DNA of 64,000 nt, from contig JAZKZV010000023.1 of assembly GCA_045612845.1 (NCBI GenBank), forward strand, positions 1 to 64,000, in the 5' to 3' direction. The DNA is from Ornithomonoglobus_A sp045612845. GTDB taxonomy: Bacteria > Bacillota > Clostridia > UBA1381. Position 1 is the stretch's first letter. Every line of letters starts with the position of its first letter. Position numbers and translations under genes: made by a program. Shown here in pieces: positions 15,557 through 24,211 of the stretch. The notes beneath the pieces were generated by a model, which worked only from the letters and a program-made list of their open reading frames with translations, did not search any database and was not told where the DNA came from.

Positions 15557-15585
15557 TTGACAAGAGGGGGAAAAACGGATATAAT
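15557..15585 (+). promoter_or_regulatory. Sigma-A promoter of the L7Ae-rpsL operon
   Basis: Perfect TTGACA and TATAAT boxes with a 17-bp spacer, 38 bases before the L7Ae-like start. Its presence shows that this str operon is not read from rpoBC. Confidence 0.88.
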
Positions 15586-15622
15586 GTAATAGTGTGTGTA
15601 AATGAGGTATAAGGAGTGAGAT

Positions 15623-15871
15623 TTGCCAATGCTTTCTAATACACAAAAAGACAAGCTTGTGGTTGGCTTAAAGCAATCTGTAAAAGCAATATCATCAGGT
15701 CTGGCAAAGAACATATATATTGCAAATAACACAGACCCTGTCATTGTATCTGATTTAGAAAAAACTGCAACAGAGAATAATGTACAGATTATTTATGTCG
15801 ATACTATGAAAGAGCTTGGTACCATGTGCGGTATCGGTGTGGGCGCAAGTTGCGCTGTTACAATAAGATAG
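15623..15871 (+). CDS. L7Ae/L30e-family RNA-binding protein (YbxF-like)
   Basis: An 82-residue (80 if from the ATG) L7Ae-fold protein: DKLVVGLKQSVKAISSGLAK, IYIANNTDP, and the loop GTMCGIGVGASCAV seen in YbxF, a kink-turn-binding protein of the ribosome periphery. The position before rpsL is as in B. subtilis. AAGGAG is six bases before a TTG at 15623 and twelve before an ATG at 15629, so the TTG has the better spacing; either could be used. Confidence 0.92.
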   Translation: MPMLSNTQKDKLVVGLKQSVKAISSGLAKNIYIANNTDPVIVSDLEKTATENNVQIIYVDTMKELGTMCGIGVGASCAVTIR

Positions 15872-15927
15872 CTTATTTCACCCTATGGGTGTTATAATAT
15901 AAAAATTAAAGAAAGGAGTAATTCGAT

Positions 15928-16347
15928 ATGCCTACATTTAACCAACTGGTTAGAACAGGAAGAAAGACTACAAAGAAAAAGTCAACAGCACCTGCTCTTC
16001 AAAAGAGTCTTAACTCTTTAAAGAAGAAGGTATCAGACAAGAGCTCTCCACAAAAGAGAGGCGTTTGTACAGCTGTTAGAACTGCGACTCCTAAGAAGCC
16101 TAACTCGGCTCTTAGAAAAATCGCCAGAGTAAGATTAACAAATGGTATTGAAGTTACAGCTTATATCCCAGGTATAGGCCATAACCTTCAGGAACATAGC
16201 GTTGTTCTTATAAGAGGCGGTAGAGTTCGTGACCTTCCGGGTACAAGATACCATATCATAAGAGGTACACTTGATTCACAAGGTGTTAACAACCGTCTAC
16301 AATCAAGATCTAAGTATGGTGCAAAGAAGCCGAAGGAAAAGAAATAA
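15928..16347 (+). CDS. rpsL: 30S ribosomal protein S12
   Basis: A 139-residue S12. MPTFNQLVRTGR at the start, KKPNSALRKIARVRLTNGIE, and GGRVRDLPGTRYHIIRGTLD are diagnostic. The Lys at the KPNSALRK site that commonly mutates to streptomycin resistance is the wild-type residue. AAAGGAG precedes the ATG. It is the first main gene of the str operon. Confidence 0.99.
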   Translation: MPTFNQLVRTGRKTTKKKSTAPALQKSLNSLKKKVSDKSSPQKRGVCTAVRTATPKKPNSALRKIARVRLTNGIEVTAYIPGIGHNLQEHSVVLIRGGRVRDLPGTRYHIIRGTLDSQGVNNRLQSRSKYGAKKPKEKK

Positions 16348-16529
16348 TTGCTGCTTAAATGTTTAGCGGCAAGTATCACAAGTGCATATCGGGTTATTTA
16401 ATATAAATAGCTACTATATTTGATACTGCGCTGACGGAATTTTGAAATAATAAGTTCAGAGTACCTGTGATATTCATTTAATCTGCGGATGATGAATAAT
16501 CCGCACAAAATATGAAGGAGGGAAGTAAA
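16348..16529 (+). other. rpsL-rpsG leader region with a hairpin before the rpsG start
   Basis: In this 182-base gap TGCGGAT (16484-16490) pairs with ATCCGCA (16499-16505), nine bases before the AAGGAGG of rpsG. In E. coli S7 binds the rpsL-rpsG gap; a comparable role here is possible but unproven. Nothing else is recognisable, and there is no terminator. Confidence 0.45.
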
Positions 16530-17000
16530 GTGCCAAGAAAAGGTTTTATAGCAAAAAGAGAAGTATTGCCTGATCCAATATACAATAGCATAGTTGTTAC
16601 AAAGCTTATAAACAACATCATGCTTGATGGTAAAAAAGGCGTTGCTCAAAAAATAGTTTACGATGCATTCGAAATAGTTGCTGAAAAGACAGGCAAAGAT
16701 GCATTGGAAGCTTTCCAGGAAGCACTTGACAACATCATGCCTGTGCTTGAAGTAAAGGCAAGACGTGTCGGCGGTGCTACCTATCAAGTTCCTATGGAAG
16801 TTCGTCCCGAAAGACGTCAGACTCTTGGTTTAAGATGGCTAACACGCTATTCAAGAGAACGTAACGAAAAGACAATGAAGGAAAGACTTGCAAACGAGCT
16901 TGTTGATGCTATCAACGGTACAGGCGGTTCAGTTAAGAAACGTGAAGATACCCACAAGATGGCAGAAGCTAATAAGGCATTCGCACACTACCGTTGGTAA
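16530..17000 (+). CDS. rpsG: 30S ribosomal protein S7
   Basis: A 156-residue S7 of normal length, with PRKGFIAKREVLPDPIYNS at the start, VLEVKARRVGGATYQVPMEV in the middle and NKAFAHYRW at the end. I chose the GTG at 16530, preceded by GAAGGAGG; an in-frame ATG at 16512 overlaps that site. Confidence 0.98.
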   Translation: MPRKGFIAKREVLPDPIYNSIVVTKLINNIMLDGKKGVAQKIVYDAFEIVAEKTGKDALEAFQEALDNIMPVLEVKARRVGGATYQVPMEVRPERRQTLGLRWLTRYSRERNEKTMKERLANELVDAINGTGGSVKKREDTHKMAEANKAFAHYRW

Positions 17001-17106
17001 AATTTCGCTTTATCTTCAGCATCTAAGCAACTTTGTTGCGACTCGAAGTATAAACATACATCTTCGTCTTACAAAGTCGCTTATCTGCCAAACCTAAAAC
17101 GAAATT
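17001..17106 (+). promoter_or_regulatory. Structured rpsG-fusA intergenic RNA with competing pairings
   Basis: AATTTCG (17001) can pair with CGAAATT (17100), enclosing ACTTTGT (17030) with ACAAAGT (17071) and CGAAG (17044) with CTTCG (17062). GCAAC/GTTGC (17027-17039) competes with that stem. No T-run follows, so it is not a plain terminator. It lies in a 170-base gap before fusA, where most genomes have a short one. Confidence 0.5.
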
Positions 17107-17170
17107 AAATTATTACAATGTAATTAACAAAAACTTATAAAATACCTTTATTCGAAAGGAGGAAATTGCT

Positions 17171-19249
17171 ATGGGTAGAGAGTTTACACTTGAAAATACA
17201 AGAAATATCGGTATCATGGCTCATATCGATGCCGGTAAGACTACTACTACAGAAAGAATTCTTTTCTACACAGGCCGTGTTCACAAAATAGGTGAAACAC
17301 ACGAAGGTGCTGCAACAATGGACTGGATGGCTCAGGAACAAGAGCGTGGTATCACAATCACATCTGCTGCTACAACTTGTCAATGGAACGGTAAGAGAAT
17401 CAACATCATTGATACTCCCGGACACGTTGACTTTACAGTTGAAGTTCAACGTTCACTAAGAGTACTTGACGGTTCAGTTACGGTTATGTGTGCTAAGGGC
17501 GGTGTTGAACCACAGTCAGAAACAGTTTGGAGACAAGCTAACGACTACGGTGTACCGCGTATGATTTATGTAAACAAAATGGACATCATGGGTGCAGACT
17601 TCTTTAAGGTTGTAGGCATGGTTCATGAAAGACTACAGGCAAACGGTGTTCCAATTCAGTTACCAATAGGTGCTGAGGAAAGCTTTGTTGGTATAATTGA
17701 CCTTGTCAACATGGAAGCTGAAATCTATGATGACGATATGGGACAACAATTCCACAAGGAAGAAATTCCGGCAGATATGCAGGACGTAGCTAACGAGTAC
17801 AGACAAAATCTTCTTGAGAAGGTTTGCGAAACAGACGAAGAACTTTTAGAAAAATTCCTTATGGAAGAAGAAATAACAACAGATGAGTTAAAGGCAGCTC
17901 TTAGAAGAGCTACAATCAACAACGAAATAGTTCCAATTCTTTGCGGAACTTCATACAGAAACAAGGGTGTTCAAATGCTTCTTGACGCTATTGTTGATTA
18001 TATGCCTGCTCCGACAGACGTTCCAAACATCAAGGGTGTTGACCCACAAACAGGTGAAGAAGACGAAAGACCTTCAACAGACGAGGCTCCGTTTGCAGCT
18101 CTTGCATTCAAGATTGCAACAGACCCATATGTTGGTAAGATTTGTTTCTTCAGAGTTTATTCGGGTACTATCGATGCCGGCACATATGTTCTTAACGCTT
18201 GTAAGGGACATAAAGAAAGAATGGGACGTATTCTTCAAATGCATGCTAACCACAGAGAGGACATTACAACATGTTACTCAGGTGATATAGCTGCTGCAGT
18301 TGGTCTTAAGAATACAACAACAGGTGAAACATTGTGTGATGAAAAACATCCAATCATTCTTGAATCAATGGATTTCCCTGAACCCGTTATCAGAGTTGCT
18401 ATCGAGCCAAAAACAAAGGCTGGTCAAGAAAAGATGGGTATTGCTCTTGCAAAGCTTGCAGAAGAAGACCCAACATTCAAGACATATACAGACGAAGAAA
18501 CAGGTCAGACAATTATCGCCGGTATGGGTGAGCTTCACCTCGAAATTATCGTTGACAGATTGTTGCGAGAATTTAAGGTAGAAGCAGACGTTGGTGAACC
18601 ACAAGTTTCTTACAGAGAAGCAATCAGAAAAGAAGTTAACATCGAGCACAAGTATGCACGTCAGTCAGGTGGTAAGGGTCAATACGGACACGTATTGCTT
18701 AAGCTTGAGCCACTTGAAGAGGGTAAAGGCTACGAATTCGTTAACGCAGTTGTTGGTGGTGCTATTCCTAAGGAATATATCCCCGCAGTTGACGCAGGTA
18801 TCCAGGGCGCTATGCAGTCAGGTGTACTTGCAGGCTACAACGTAGTTGACGTTAAGGCTACTCTATACGATGGTTCATACCACGAAGTTGACTCATCTGA
18901 AATGTCATTTAAGATTGCTCCTTCTATGGCATTTAAAGAAGGTATGAGAAAGGCAGACCCTGTTATTAAGGAGCCTATCATGCTTGTAAACGTAATCATG
19001 CCTGATGAATACATGGGCGACGTTATGGGCGACTTGAACTCAAGACGTGGACTTATCCAGAAGATGGAAGCAAGAACAGGCGCACAACAAATCACAGCAC
19101 TTGTTCCACTATCAGAAATGTTTGGATACGCTACAGAGCTTCGTTCAAGAACACAAGGACGTGGTCAGTATTCAATGGAGCCATCACACTACAGTGAAGT
19201 TCCTAAGTCAATTCAGGATAAGATCATGAGCGACAGATCTAAGGATTGA
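17171..19249 (+). CDS. fusA: Elongation factor G
   Basis: A 692-residue translational GTPase of the normal EF-G length. It has AHIDAGKTTTTERIL (P-loop, about 17-31), DTPGHVDF, NKMD, and the domain IV/V blocks GGKGQYGHV and PSHYSEVP. It moves the ribosome along mRNA. AAAGGAGG precedes the ATG. It lies in the L7Ae-rpsL-rpsG-fusA-tuf order. Confidence 0.99.
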   Translation: MGREFTLENTRNIGIMAHIDAGKTTTTERILFYTGRVHKIGETHEGAATMDWMAQEQERGITITSAATTCQWNGKRINIIDTPGHVDFTVEVQRSLRVLDGSVTVMCAKGGVEPQSETVWRQANDYGVPRMIYVNKMDIMGADFFKVVGMVHERLQANGVPIQLPIGAEESFVGIIDLVNMEAEIYDDDMGQQFHKEEIPADMQDVANEYRQNLLEKVCETDEELLEKFLMEEEITTDELKAALRRATINNEIVPILCGTSYRNKGVQMLLDAIVDYMPAPTDVPNIKGVDPQTGEEDERPSTDEAPFAALAFKIATDPYVGKICFFRVYSGTIDAGTYVLNACKGHKERMGRILQMHANHREDITTCYSGDIAAAVGLKNTTTGETLCDEKHPIILESMDFPEPVIRVAIEPKTKAGQEKMGIALAKLAEEDPTFKTYTDEETGQTIIAGMGELHLEIIVDRLLREFKVEADVGEPQVSYREAIRKEVNIEHKYARQSGGKGQYGHVLLKLEPLEEGKGYEFVNAVVGGAIPKEYIPAVDAGIQGAMQSGVLAGYNVVDVKATLYDGSYHEVDSSEMSFKIAPSMAFKEGMRKADPVIKEPIMLVNVIMPDEYMGDVMGDLNSRRGLIQKMEARTGAQQITALVPLSEMFGYATELRSRTQGRGQYSMEPSHYSEVPKSIQDKIMSDRSKD

Positions 19250-19270
19250 TTATAATTTATCAGTAAAACA

Positions 19271-19304
19271 GCAAAACGGAGAATAAAAACAATCTCCGTT
19301 TTGC
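19271..19304 (+). other. Hairpin after fusA
   Basis: GCAAAACGGAGA pairs perfectly with TCTCCGTTTTGC. What follows is A-rich, not T-rich, so on this strand it is not a standard terminator; it may limit read-through into tuf or protect the fusA 3' end. Confidence 0.6.
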
Positions 19305-19341
19305 GAAAAATAAAAAAAATAAAGAAAATTTCATAAAAGAC

Positions 19342-19370
19342 TTGATTTTTTCTTAAAAAAATTGTACAAT
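19342..19370 (+). promoter_or_regulatory. Sigma-A promoter of tuf
   Basis: TTGATT and TACAAT with a 17-bp spacer, 46 bases before the tuf start, giving tuf a transcript separate from fusA. Confidence 0.7.
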
Positions 19371-19416
19371 ATAAATTACTATTGTAAATGTTTTAAATTA
19401 AAGGAGGAAAATTACA

Positions 19417-20619
19417 ATGGCAAAAGCTAAATTCGAAAGAAATAAGCCGCACGTAAACATTGGTACAATCGGACACGTTGACCATGGTAAGACAACACTT
19501 ACAGCGGCAATCACAAAAGTACTATCTCTTAAAGGACAAGCTGAATTCTCAGCATACGATAACATCGATAAGGCTCCTGAAGAAAGAGAAAGAGGTATCA
19601 CAATTTCAACAGCTCACGTTGAGTACGAAACAGATTCACGTCACTATGCTCACGTTGACTGTCCTGGACACGCTGACTACGTTAAGAACATGATCACAGG
19701 TGCTGCTCAAATGGACGGTGCTATCCTTGTTGTATCAGCTGCTGATGGTCCAATGCCTCAAACAAGAGAACACATCCTTCTTTCAAGACAGGTTGGCGTT
19801 CCTTACATCGTAGTATTCATGAACAAGGCTGACCAGGTTGATGACCCAGAGCTTCTTGAATTAGTTGAAATGGAAATCAGAGAACTTCTTTCAGAGTATG
19901 AATTCCCTGGAGATGATACACCAATCGTTTCAGGTTCAGGTCTACAGGTTCTTGAATCAACATCAACAGATCCTAACGCTCCTGAGTACAAGTGCATACT
20001 TGACCTTATGGCAGAAGTTGATGCATACATCCCAACACCAGAAAGAAAGGCTGACCTTCCTTTCCTAATGCCAATCGAGGACATCTTCTCAATCACAGGC
20101 CGTGGTACAGTTGCTACAGGTAGAGTTGAAAGAGGTCAACTAAACGTTAACGATACAGTTGAAATCGTTGGTCTTACAGACGAAAAGAGACAAGTTGTTG
20201 TTACAGGTATCGAAATGTTCAGAAAGCTTCTTGACTATGCAGAAGCTGGCGATAACATCGGTGCACTTCTAAGAGGTGTTCAAAGAACAGAAATCCAAAG
20301 AGGTCAAGTTCTTTCAGCTCCTGGTACAATTCAACCACACACAAAGTTTGTTGGTGAAGTTTACGTACTAACAAAGGAAGAAGGCGGACGTCATACTCCA
20401 TTCTTCAACAACTACAGACCTCAGTTCTATTTCAGAACAACAGACGTTACAGGTGTTATTTCACTACCTGAAGGTGTAGAAATGTGTATGCCTGGCGATA
20501 ACGTAAAGATGAACGTTGAACTTATTACTCCAATCGCTATCGAAAAGGGTCTAAGATTCGCTATCCGTGAGGGTGGTAGAACAGTTGGTTCAGGCGTTGT
20601 TACTGATGTTGCTGAATAA
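19417..20619 (+). CDS. tuf: Elongation factor Tu
   Basis: A 400-residue EF-Tu with GHVDHGKTTLTAAI (P-loop, about 18-31), DCPGHADYVKNMI, NKADQVDD and the C-terminal GGRTVGSGVV. It brings aminoacyl-tRNA to the ribosome. AAAGGAGG precedes the ATG. Codon use is strongly biased, as expected of a very highly expressed gene. Confidence 0.99.
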   Translation: MAKAKFERNKPHVNIGTIGHVDHGKTTLTAAITKVLSLKGQAEFSAYDNIDKAPEERERGITISTAHVEYETDSRHYAHVDCPGHADYVKNMITGAAQMDGAILVVSAADGPMPQTREHILLSRQVGVPYIVVFMNKADQVDDPELLELVEMEIRELLSEYEFPGDDTPIVSGSGLQVLESTSTDPNAPEYKCILDLMAEVDAYIPTPERKADLPFLMPIEDIFSITGRGTVATGRVERGQLNVNDTVEIVGLTDEKRQVVVTGIEMFRKLLDYAEAGDNIGALLRGVQRTEIQRGQVLSAPGTIQPHTKFVGEVYVLTKEEGGRHTPFFNNYRPQFYFRTTDVTGVISLPEGVEMCMPGDNVKMNVELITPIAIEKGLRFAIREGGRTVGSGVVTDVAE

Positions 20620-20639
20620 TTAGTTTAAACACTTATAAA

Positions 20640-20671
20640 ATCCATCTTGGTATTACCAAGATGGATTTTTG
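20640..20671 (+). terminator. Rho-independent terminator of tuf
   Basis: ATCCATCTTGG pairs with CCAAGATGGAT around TATTA and is followed by a T-run. Confidence 0.93.
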
Positions 20672-20726
20672 TATATTCCGAGTTATTTCATATATTCTAT
20701 AATATTCTTTGTATCAAATAATTATA

Positions 20727-20755
20727 TTGACAATAAGATGCAGTTTGTGTATAAT
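20727..20755 (+). promoter_or_regulatory. Sigma-A promoter of the first sugar-binding protein
   Basis: Perfect TTGACA and TATAAT with a 17-bp spacer. The 107-base leader contains ACACT/AGTGT (about 20823-20840) as a small hairpin just before the ribosome binding site. Confidence 0.85.
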
Positions 20756-20862
20756 GATAGTACAGAGCCTGTTTTTTGGGAGATTTTATGTTAAAATGGG
20801 CAAATCGGCAAAATCAAAAGGACACACTCTTATATAGTGTCAAAAGAAAGGAAGAGGAGAAA

Positions 20863-22338
20863 ATGAAACTAAAAAGATTCATTTCGGTTGTCGCAGCACT
20901 TGCGATAACAACAACAATGGCAGCGGGTCTTAGCGGATGCGGTGCCAACAAATCATCAGAAGAAAATGTAAAGCTTACATGGATTCAGTTAGGTGATAAG
21001 CCTCAAGATCATGACGCGGTTATGGTAGAAGCAAACAAAATCATTCAACAGGAAATAGGTGCTACACTTGACTTACAATACTTAGATACAGCATCATTCC
21101 AGGAAAAAATGAAGCTTAAGATGGCATCAGGCGACCCGTACGATTTAGCTTTCGTAGGATATGCAAACAACTACGCAACAGCAATGGATATGGGTGGCTT
21201 GTACGATATAACAGAGCTTGTTGAAAAGGTTAATCTAAAAGAAGTAATTCCTGAATTTTATTTAGAAGCAGCAACAATAAACGGTCAGATTGGTGCTATT
21301 CCAAATATTCAGGTAATGTCTCATCCCGAAACTATAGTTATGCCAAAAGACTTGGCGGATGAAATTGGTCTTGATACAGAAGCAAAATCACAAGAAATGA
21401 TTAGCATTAAGACTTTTGAAGACTACAAGAGAGTTATAGATAGCTATGATGAAATTTTTGCTAAGGTTCAAGCAGCAAGACCTGACAAATATACATTAAG
21501 AAATGTTAACTGGTTCGCAACACAATATGAACTTGTTTTAAATAATGTAGCTATAAAGAGAGACGGTTCGTCAGATAAGCTTGTACTTAACTACGAAACT
21601 GATGAATATAAATACAGAACACAAAAGGCTAATGAATGGTACAACAAGGGTTACCTAAGAAAAGACCTTGCGAGCTTAACAAATGAGGGTGTTTCTGTTG
21701 AGAGCAGAAAGCAATATTGCATGCAGGAAGGTTCATGGAAGCCAGGTCAGAGTGCAAGTGAAATCAAAGACTATGGATATGAATTAGCACACATTATGAT
21801 TTCAGAACCATATATGTCCAGAAATCATCCGGTAGCGACAATGATAGGTGTTGGTGCAAACTCAAAGAATCCTGAAAAAGCAGTAGAATTCATTAAGCTT
21901 ATAAACTCAAATAAAGAACTTTATAACCTTATCTGCTTCGGTATAGAGGGTAAGCATTATACAAAGAACGAAGATGGTACAGTAACAATGATTAAGGGTT
22001 CTGGCTATGACAATTCAGGCGGTGCTTGGAAGTTTGGTAACCAGTTCAATGCATTTGTATTAGAAGGTCAGGAGTCAACTGTTTGGGAAGAAACAGAAAA
22101 GATGAACAACGAGTCTCTAAAATCACCTGTTCTTGGCTTTGTCCCTGATACATCTATGATTGCAACAGAAATTGGTAATATGGCAAATACTAATTCGGAG
22201 TATCAGGCAAGATATGCAGGTACAGTTCCATTAGAGGAGTGGTATGATGAATACTGCGAAAAAATGGATAAAGCCGGTGCACATAAGGTATTGGAAGAAA
22301 TACAAAGACAATATGATGAGTGGAAAGCTTCAAAATAA
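20863..22338 (+). CDS. Sugar ABC transporter substrate-binding lipoprotein, LipO/DUF3502 type (first paralogue)
   Basis: A 491-residue lipoprotein. The signal peptide ends in the lipobox GLSGC with Cys26. The rest is an extracellular solute-binding fold (family 1) with a C-terminal DUF3502/LipO-like part near TSMIATEIGNM. I start at the ATG at 20863, behind AAAGGAAGAGG; the frame is open further upstream but without signal features. It would hold an oligosaccharide for the permeases at 24212 and 25208. It has its own promoter and terminator, and is about 80% identical by eye to the next gene, with differences spread along the whole length. The sugar is unknown; LipO-type systems often handle complex plant or host glycans. 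Confidence 0.9.
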   Translation: MKLKRFISVVAALAITTTMAAGLSGCGANKSSEENVKLTWIQLGDKPQDHDAVMVEANKIIQQEIGATLDLQYLDTASFQEKMKLKMASGDPYDLAFVGYANNYATAMDMGGLYDITELVEKVNLKEVIPEFYLEAATINGQIGAIPNIQVMSHPETIVMPKDLADEIGLDTEAKSQEMISIKTFEDYKRVIDSYDEIFAKVQAARPDKYTLRNVNWFATQYELVLNNVAIKRDGSSDKLVLNYETDEYKYRTQKANEWYNKGYLRKDLASLTNEGVSVESRKQYCMQEGSWKPGQSASEIKDYGYELAHIMISEPYMSRNHPVATMIGVGANSKNPEKAVEFIKLINSNKELYNLICFGIEGKHYTKNEDGTVTMIKGSGYDNSGGAWKFGNQFNAFVLEGQESTVWEETEKMNNESLKSPVLGFVPDTSMIATEIGNMANTNSEYQARYAGTVPLEEWYDEYCEKMDKAGAHKVLEEIQRQYDEWKASK

Positions 22339-22354
22339 TATAAATTTATAGAGA

Positions 22355-22392
22355 AAAATGGTGCAGAAACAATTTTTTTGCACCATTTTTTA
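22355..22392 (+). terminator. Terminator between the two binding-protein genes
   Basis: AAATGGTGCA pairs with TGCACCATTT over a 13-base A/T-rich loop and ends in a T-run. Confidence 0.88.
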
Positions 22393-22518
22393 CTCAAATT
22401 CCGAACTTTTTGGACATTTTGCCAAATAATTGAAATTGCAGTAATATTTAAACAATTTTATTCCTGAAATTATTTGATAAAGAATACAAAAAAATACATT
22501 TTATTTGTAAAAAATGTA

Positions 22519-22547
22519 TTGACAATATGGTTTTTTTTGTGTATAAT
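22519..22547 (+). promoter_or_regulatory. Sigma-A promoter of the second sugar-binding protein
   Basis: TTGACA and TATAAT with a 17-bp spacer. The boxes and the GTGTATAAT context match the first paralogue's promoter. The leader again has a small hairpin (GACACTTG with CAAGCGTC, about 22627-22648) before the ribosome binding site, and the two leaders share AAAATGGG...CAAAAT. Confidence 0.88.
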
Positions 22548-22668
22548 AACAACATAAGGTACGTTATTTACTGATTCGTTGTCTAAAATGGGTGAATTTG
22601 TTCAAAATGACGTAAAAAATAAGAATGACACTTGTGAATCAAGCGTCGCAAAGAAGGGGAGAATCAAA

Positions 22669-24141
22669 ATGAAACTAAAAAGATTTGTTTCAGTTGTTGC
22701 AGCACTTGCAATAACAGCAACAGCAGCAGTTGGTCTTAGCGGCTGCGGTAAAGGTGGTACAGAAGAAGGCGGTGAATTGTTATGGGTTCAAGTTGGTGAT
22801 AAGCCTGAAGCTTATGACGAGGTTATGGCAGAGGCTAACAAAATCATCCAGGAAGAAATTGGTGTTACACTTAACATCGAATACTTAGATACAGCATCAT
22901 TCAACGAAAAGATGAAGCTTAAGATGGCATCTGGCGAACCATATGATTTGGCTTTCGTAGGATATTGTAACAATTACGAAACAGCAATGGATATGGGCGG
23001 CTTGTACGATATAACAGAGCTTGTTGAAGAAGTAAATCTTAAAGAAGTAATGCCTGAATTTTACATAGACGCTGCAAGAATAAATGGTAAGCTTGGTGCT
23101 ATCCCGAACATTCAGGTAATGTCTCATCCAGAAACTATAGTTTTCCCAAAAGACTTGGCAGACGAAATCGGTCTTGATATAGAAGCCAAATCACAAGAGA
23201 TGAAAGCTATTAAGACATTTGATGATTTTAAAAATGCTTTAGATAGCTTTGATGAAATCTTTGCAAAGGCTCAAGCTGCAAGACCTGACAAATTTACATT
23301 AAGAAATGTTAACTGGGCGGCATCTCAATACGAAGGCATTCTTGCAAACGTATCTATTAAGAGAGACGGTTCATCAGATAAGCTTGTACTTAACTACGAA
23401 ACTGATGAATACAAATATAGCGCACAAAAAGCTCACGAATGGTATAACAAGGGCTATATAAGAAAAGACATAGCAAGCTTGACAAACGAAGGCGTTTCTG
23501 TTGAAAGCAGAAAGCAATACCTATTCCAGGAGGGTTCATGGAAACCCGGTCAGAGAGCAAGCGAAATCAAGGACTACGGATATGAGTTAGCACACATCAA
23601 TATTTCAGAACCGTATATGTCAAGAACTCATCCGGTAGCAACAATGATAGGCGTTGGCGCCAATTCAAAGAGACCTAAGAAGGCAGTTGAGTTCATTAAA
23701 CTTATAAATTCAAATAAAGACCTTTACAACCTAATCTGCTTCGGTATAGAAGGTAAGAACTATACAAAGAACGAAGATGGTACAGTAACAATGATTAAGG
23801 GCTCAGGTTATGACTACTCAAGCGGTGCTTGGAAGTTTGGTAACCAATTCAACGCTCTTGTATTAGAAGGTCAGGAGCCAACTGTTTGGGAAGAAACAGA
23901 AAAGATGAACAACGAAGCTCTAAAATCACCAATTCTTGGTTTTGTTGTTGATACATCTATGATTGCAACAGAAATTGGTAACATGGCAAACACTAATTCT
24001 GAATATAAGGCAAAGACTATGGGTACTGTTCCATTTGAATCATGGTATGATGAATACTGCGAGAAGATGGATCAGGCAGGAGCACACAAAGTATTGGAAG
24101 AACTACAAAGACAATACGACGAGTGGAAAGCAGCAAAATAA
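22669..24141 (+). CDS. Sugar ABC transporter substrate-binding lipoprotein, LipO/DUF3502 type (second paralogue)
   Basis: A 490-residue lipoprotein with the lipobox GLSGC (Cys26), clearly a tandem duplicate of the gene at 20863. Long stretches are identical, such as MSHPETIV and GTVTMIKGSGYD, while sugar-site candidates differ (for example WFATQYELVLNN against WAASQYEGILAN). I start at the ATG at 22669 with AAGGGGAG upstream. It is directly upstream of the two permease genes and is probably co-transcribed with them past a leaky hairpin, so this copy is the more likely main partner. Duplication may widen substrate range or raise dosage. Confidence 0.9.
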   Translation: MKLKRFVSVVAALAITATAAVGLSGCGKGGTEEGGELLWVQVGDKPEAYDEVMAEANKIIQEEIGVTLNIEYLDTASFNEKMKLKMASGEPYDLAFVGYCNNYETAMDMGGLYDITELVEEVNLKEVMPEFYIDAARINGKLGAIPNIQVMSHPETIVFPKDLADEIGLDIEAKSQEMKAIKTFDDFKNALDSFDEIFAKAQAARPDKFTLRNVNWAASQYEGILANVSIKRDGSSDKLVLNYETDEYKYSAQKAHEWYNKGYIRKDIASLTNEGVSVESRKQYLFQEGSWKPGQRASEIKDYGYELAHINISEPYMSRTHPVATMIGVGANSKRPKKAVEFIKLINSNKDLYNLICFGIEGKNYTKNEDGTVTMIKGSGYDYSSGAWKFGNQFNALVLEGQEPTVWEETEKMNNEALKSPILGFVVDTSMIATEIGNMANTNSEYKAKTMGTVPFESWYDEYCEKMDQAGAHKVLEELQRQYDEWKAAK

Positions 24142-24163
24142 TTTATAAATTATAAAAATCTGG

Positions 24164-24188
24164 CACAAGGGTTTTTATAACCCTTGTG
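24164..24188 (+). other. Hairpin between the binding-protein and permease genes
   Basis: CACAAGGGTT pairs perfectly with AACCCTTGTG around TTTAT; only TTTG follows. Such stems after binding-protein genes commonly give partial termination or mRNA protection, so that more binding protein than permease is made. Confidence 0.7.
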
Positions 24189-24211
24189 TTTGATTTTGAG
24201 AGAGGGGAGAA

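Noticed and set aside
19271..19304. Terminator after fusA
   Set aside because: The stem is perfect, but an A-rich tract follows instead of a T-run, so I list it only as a hairpin.
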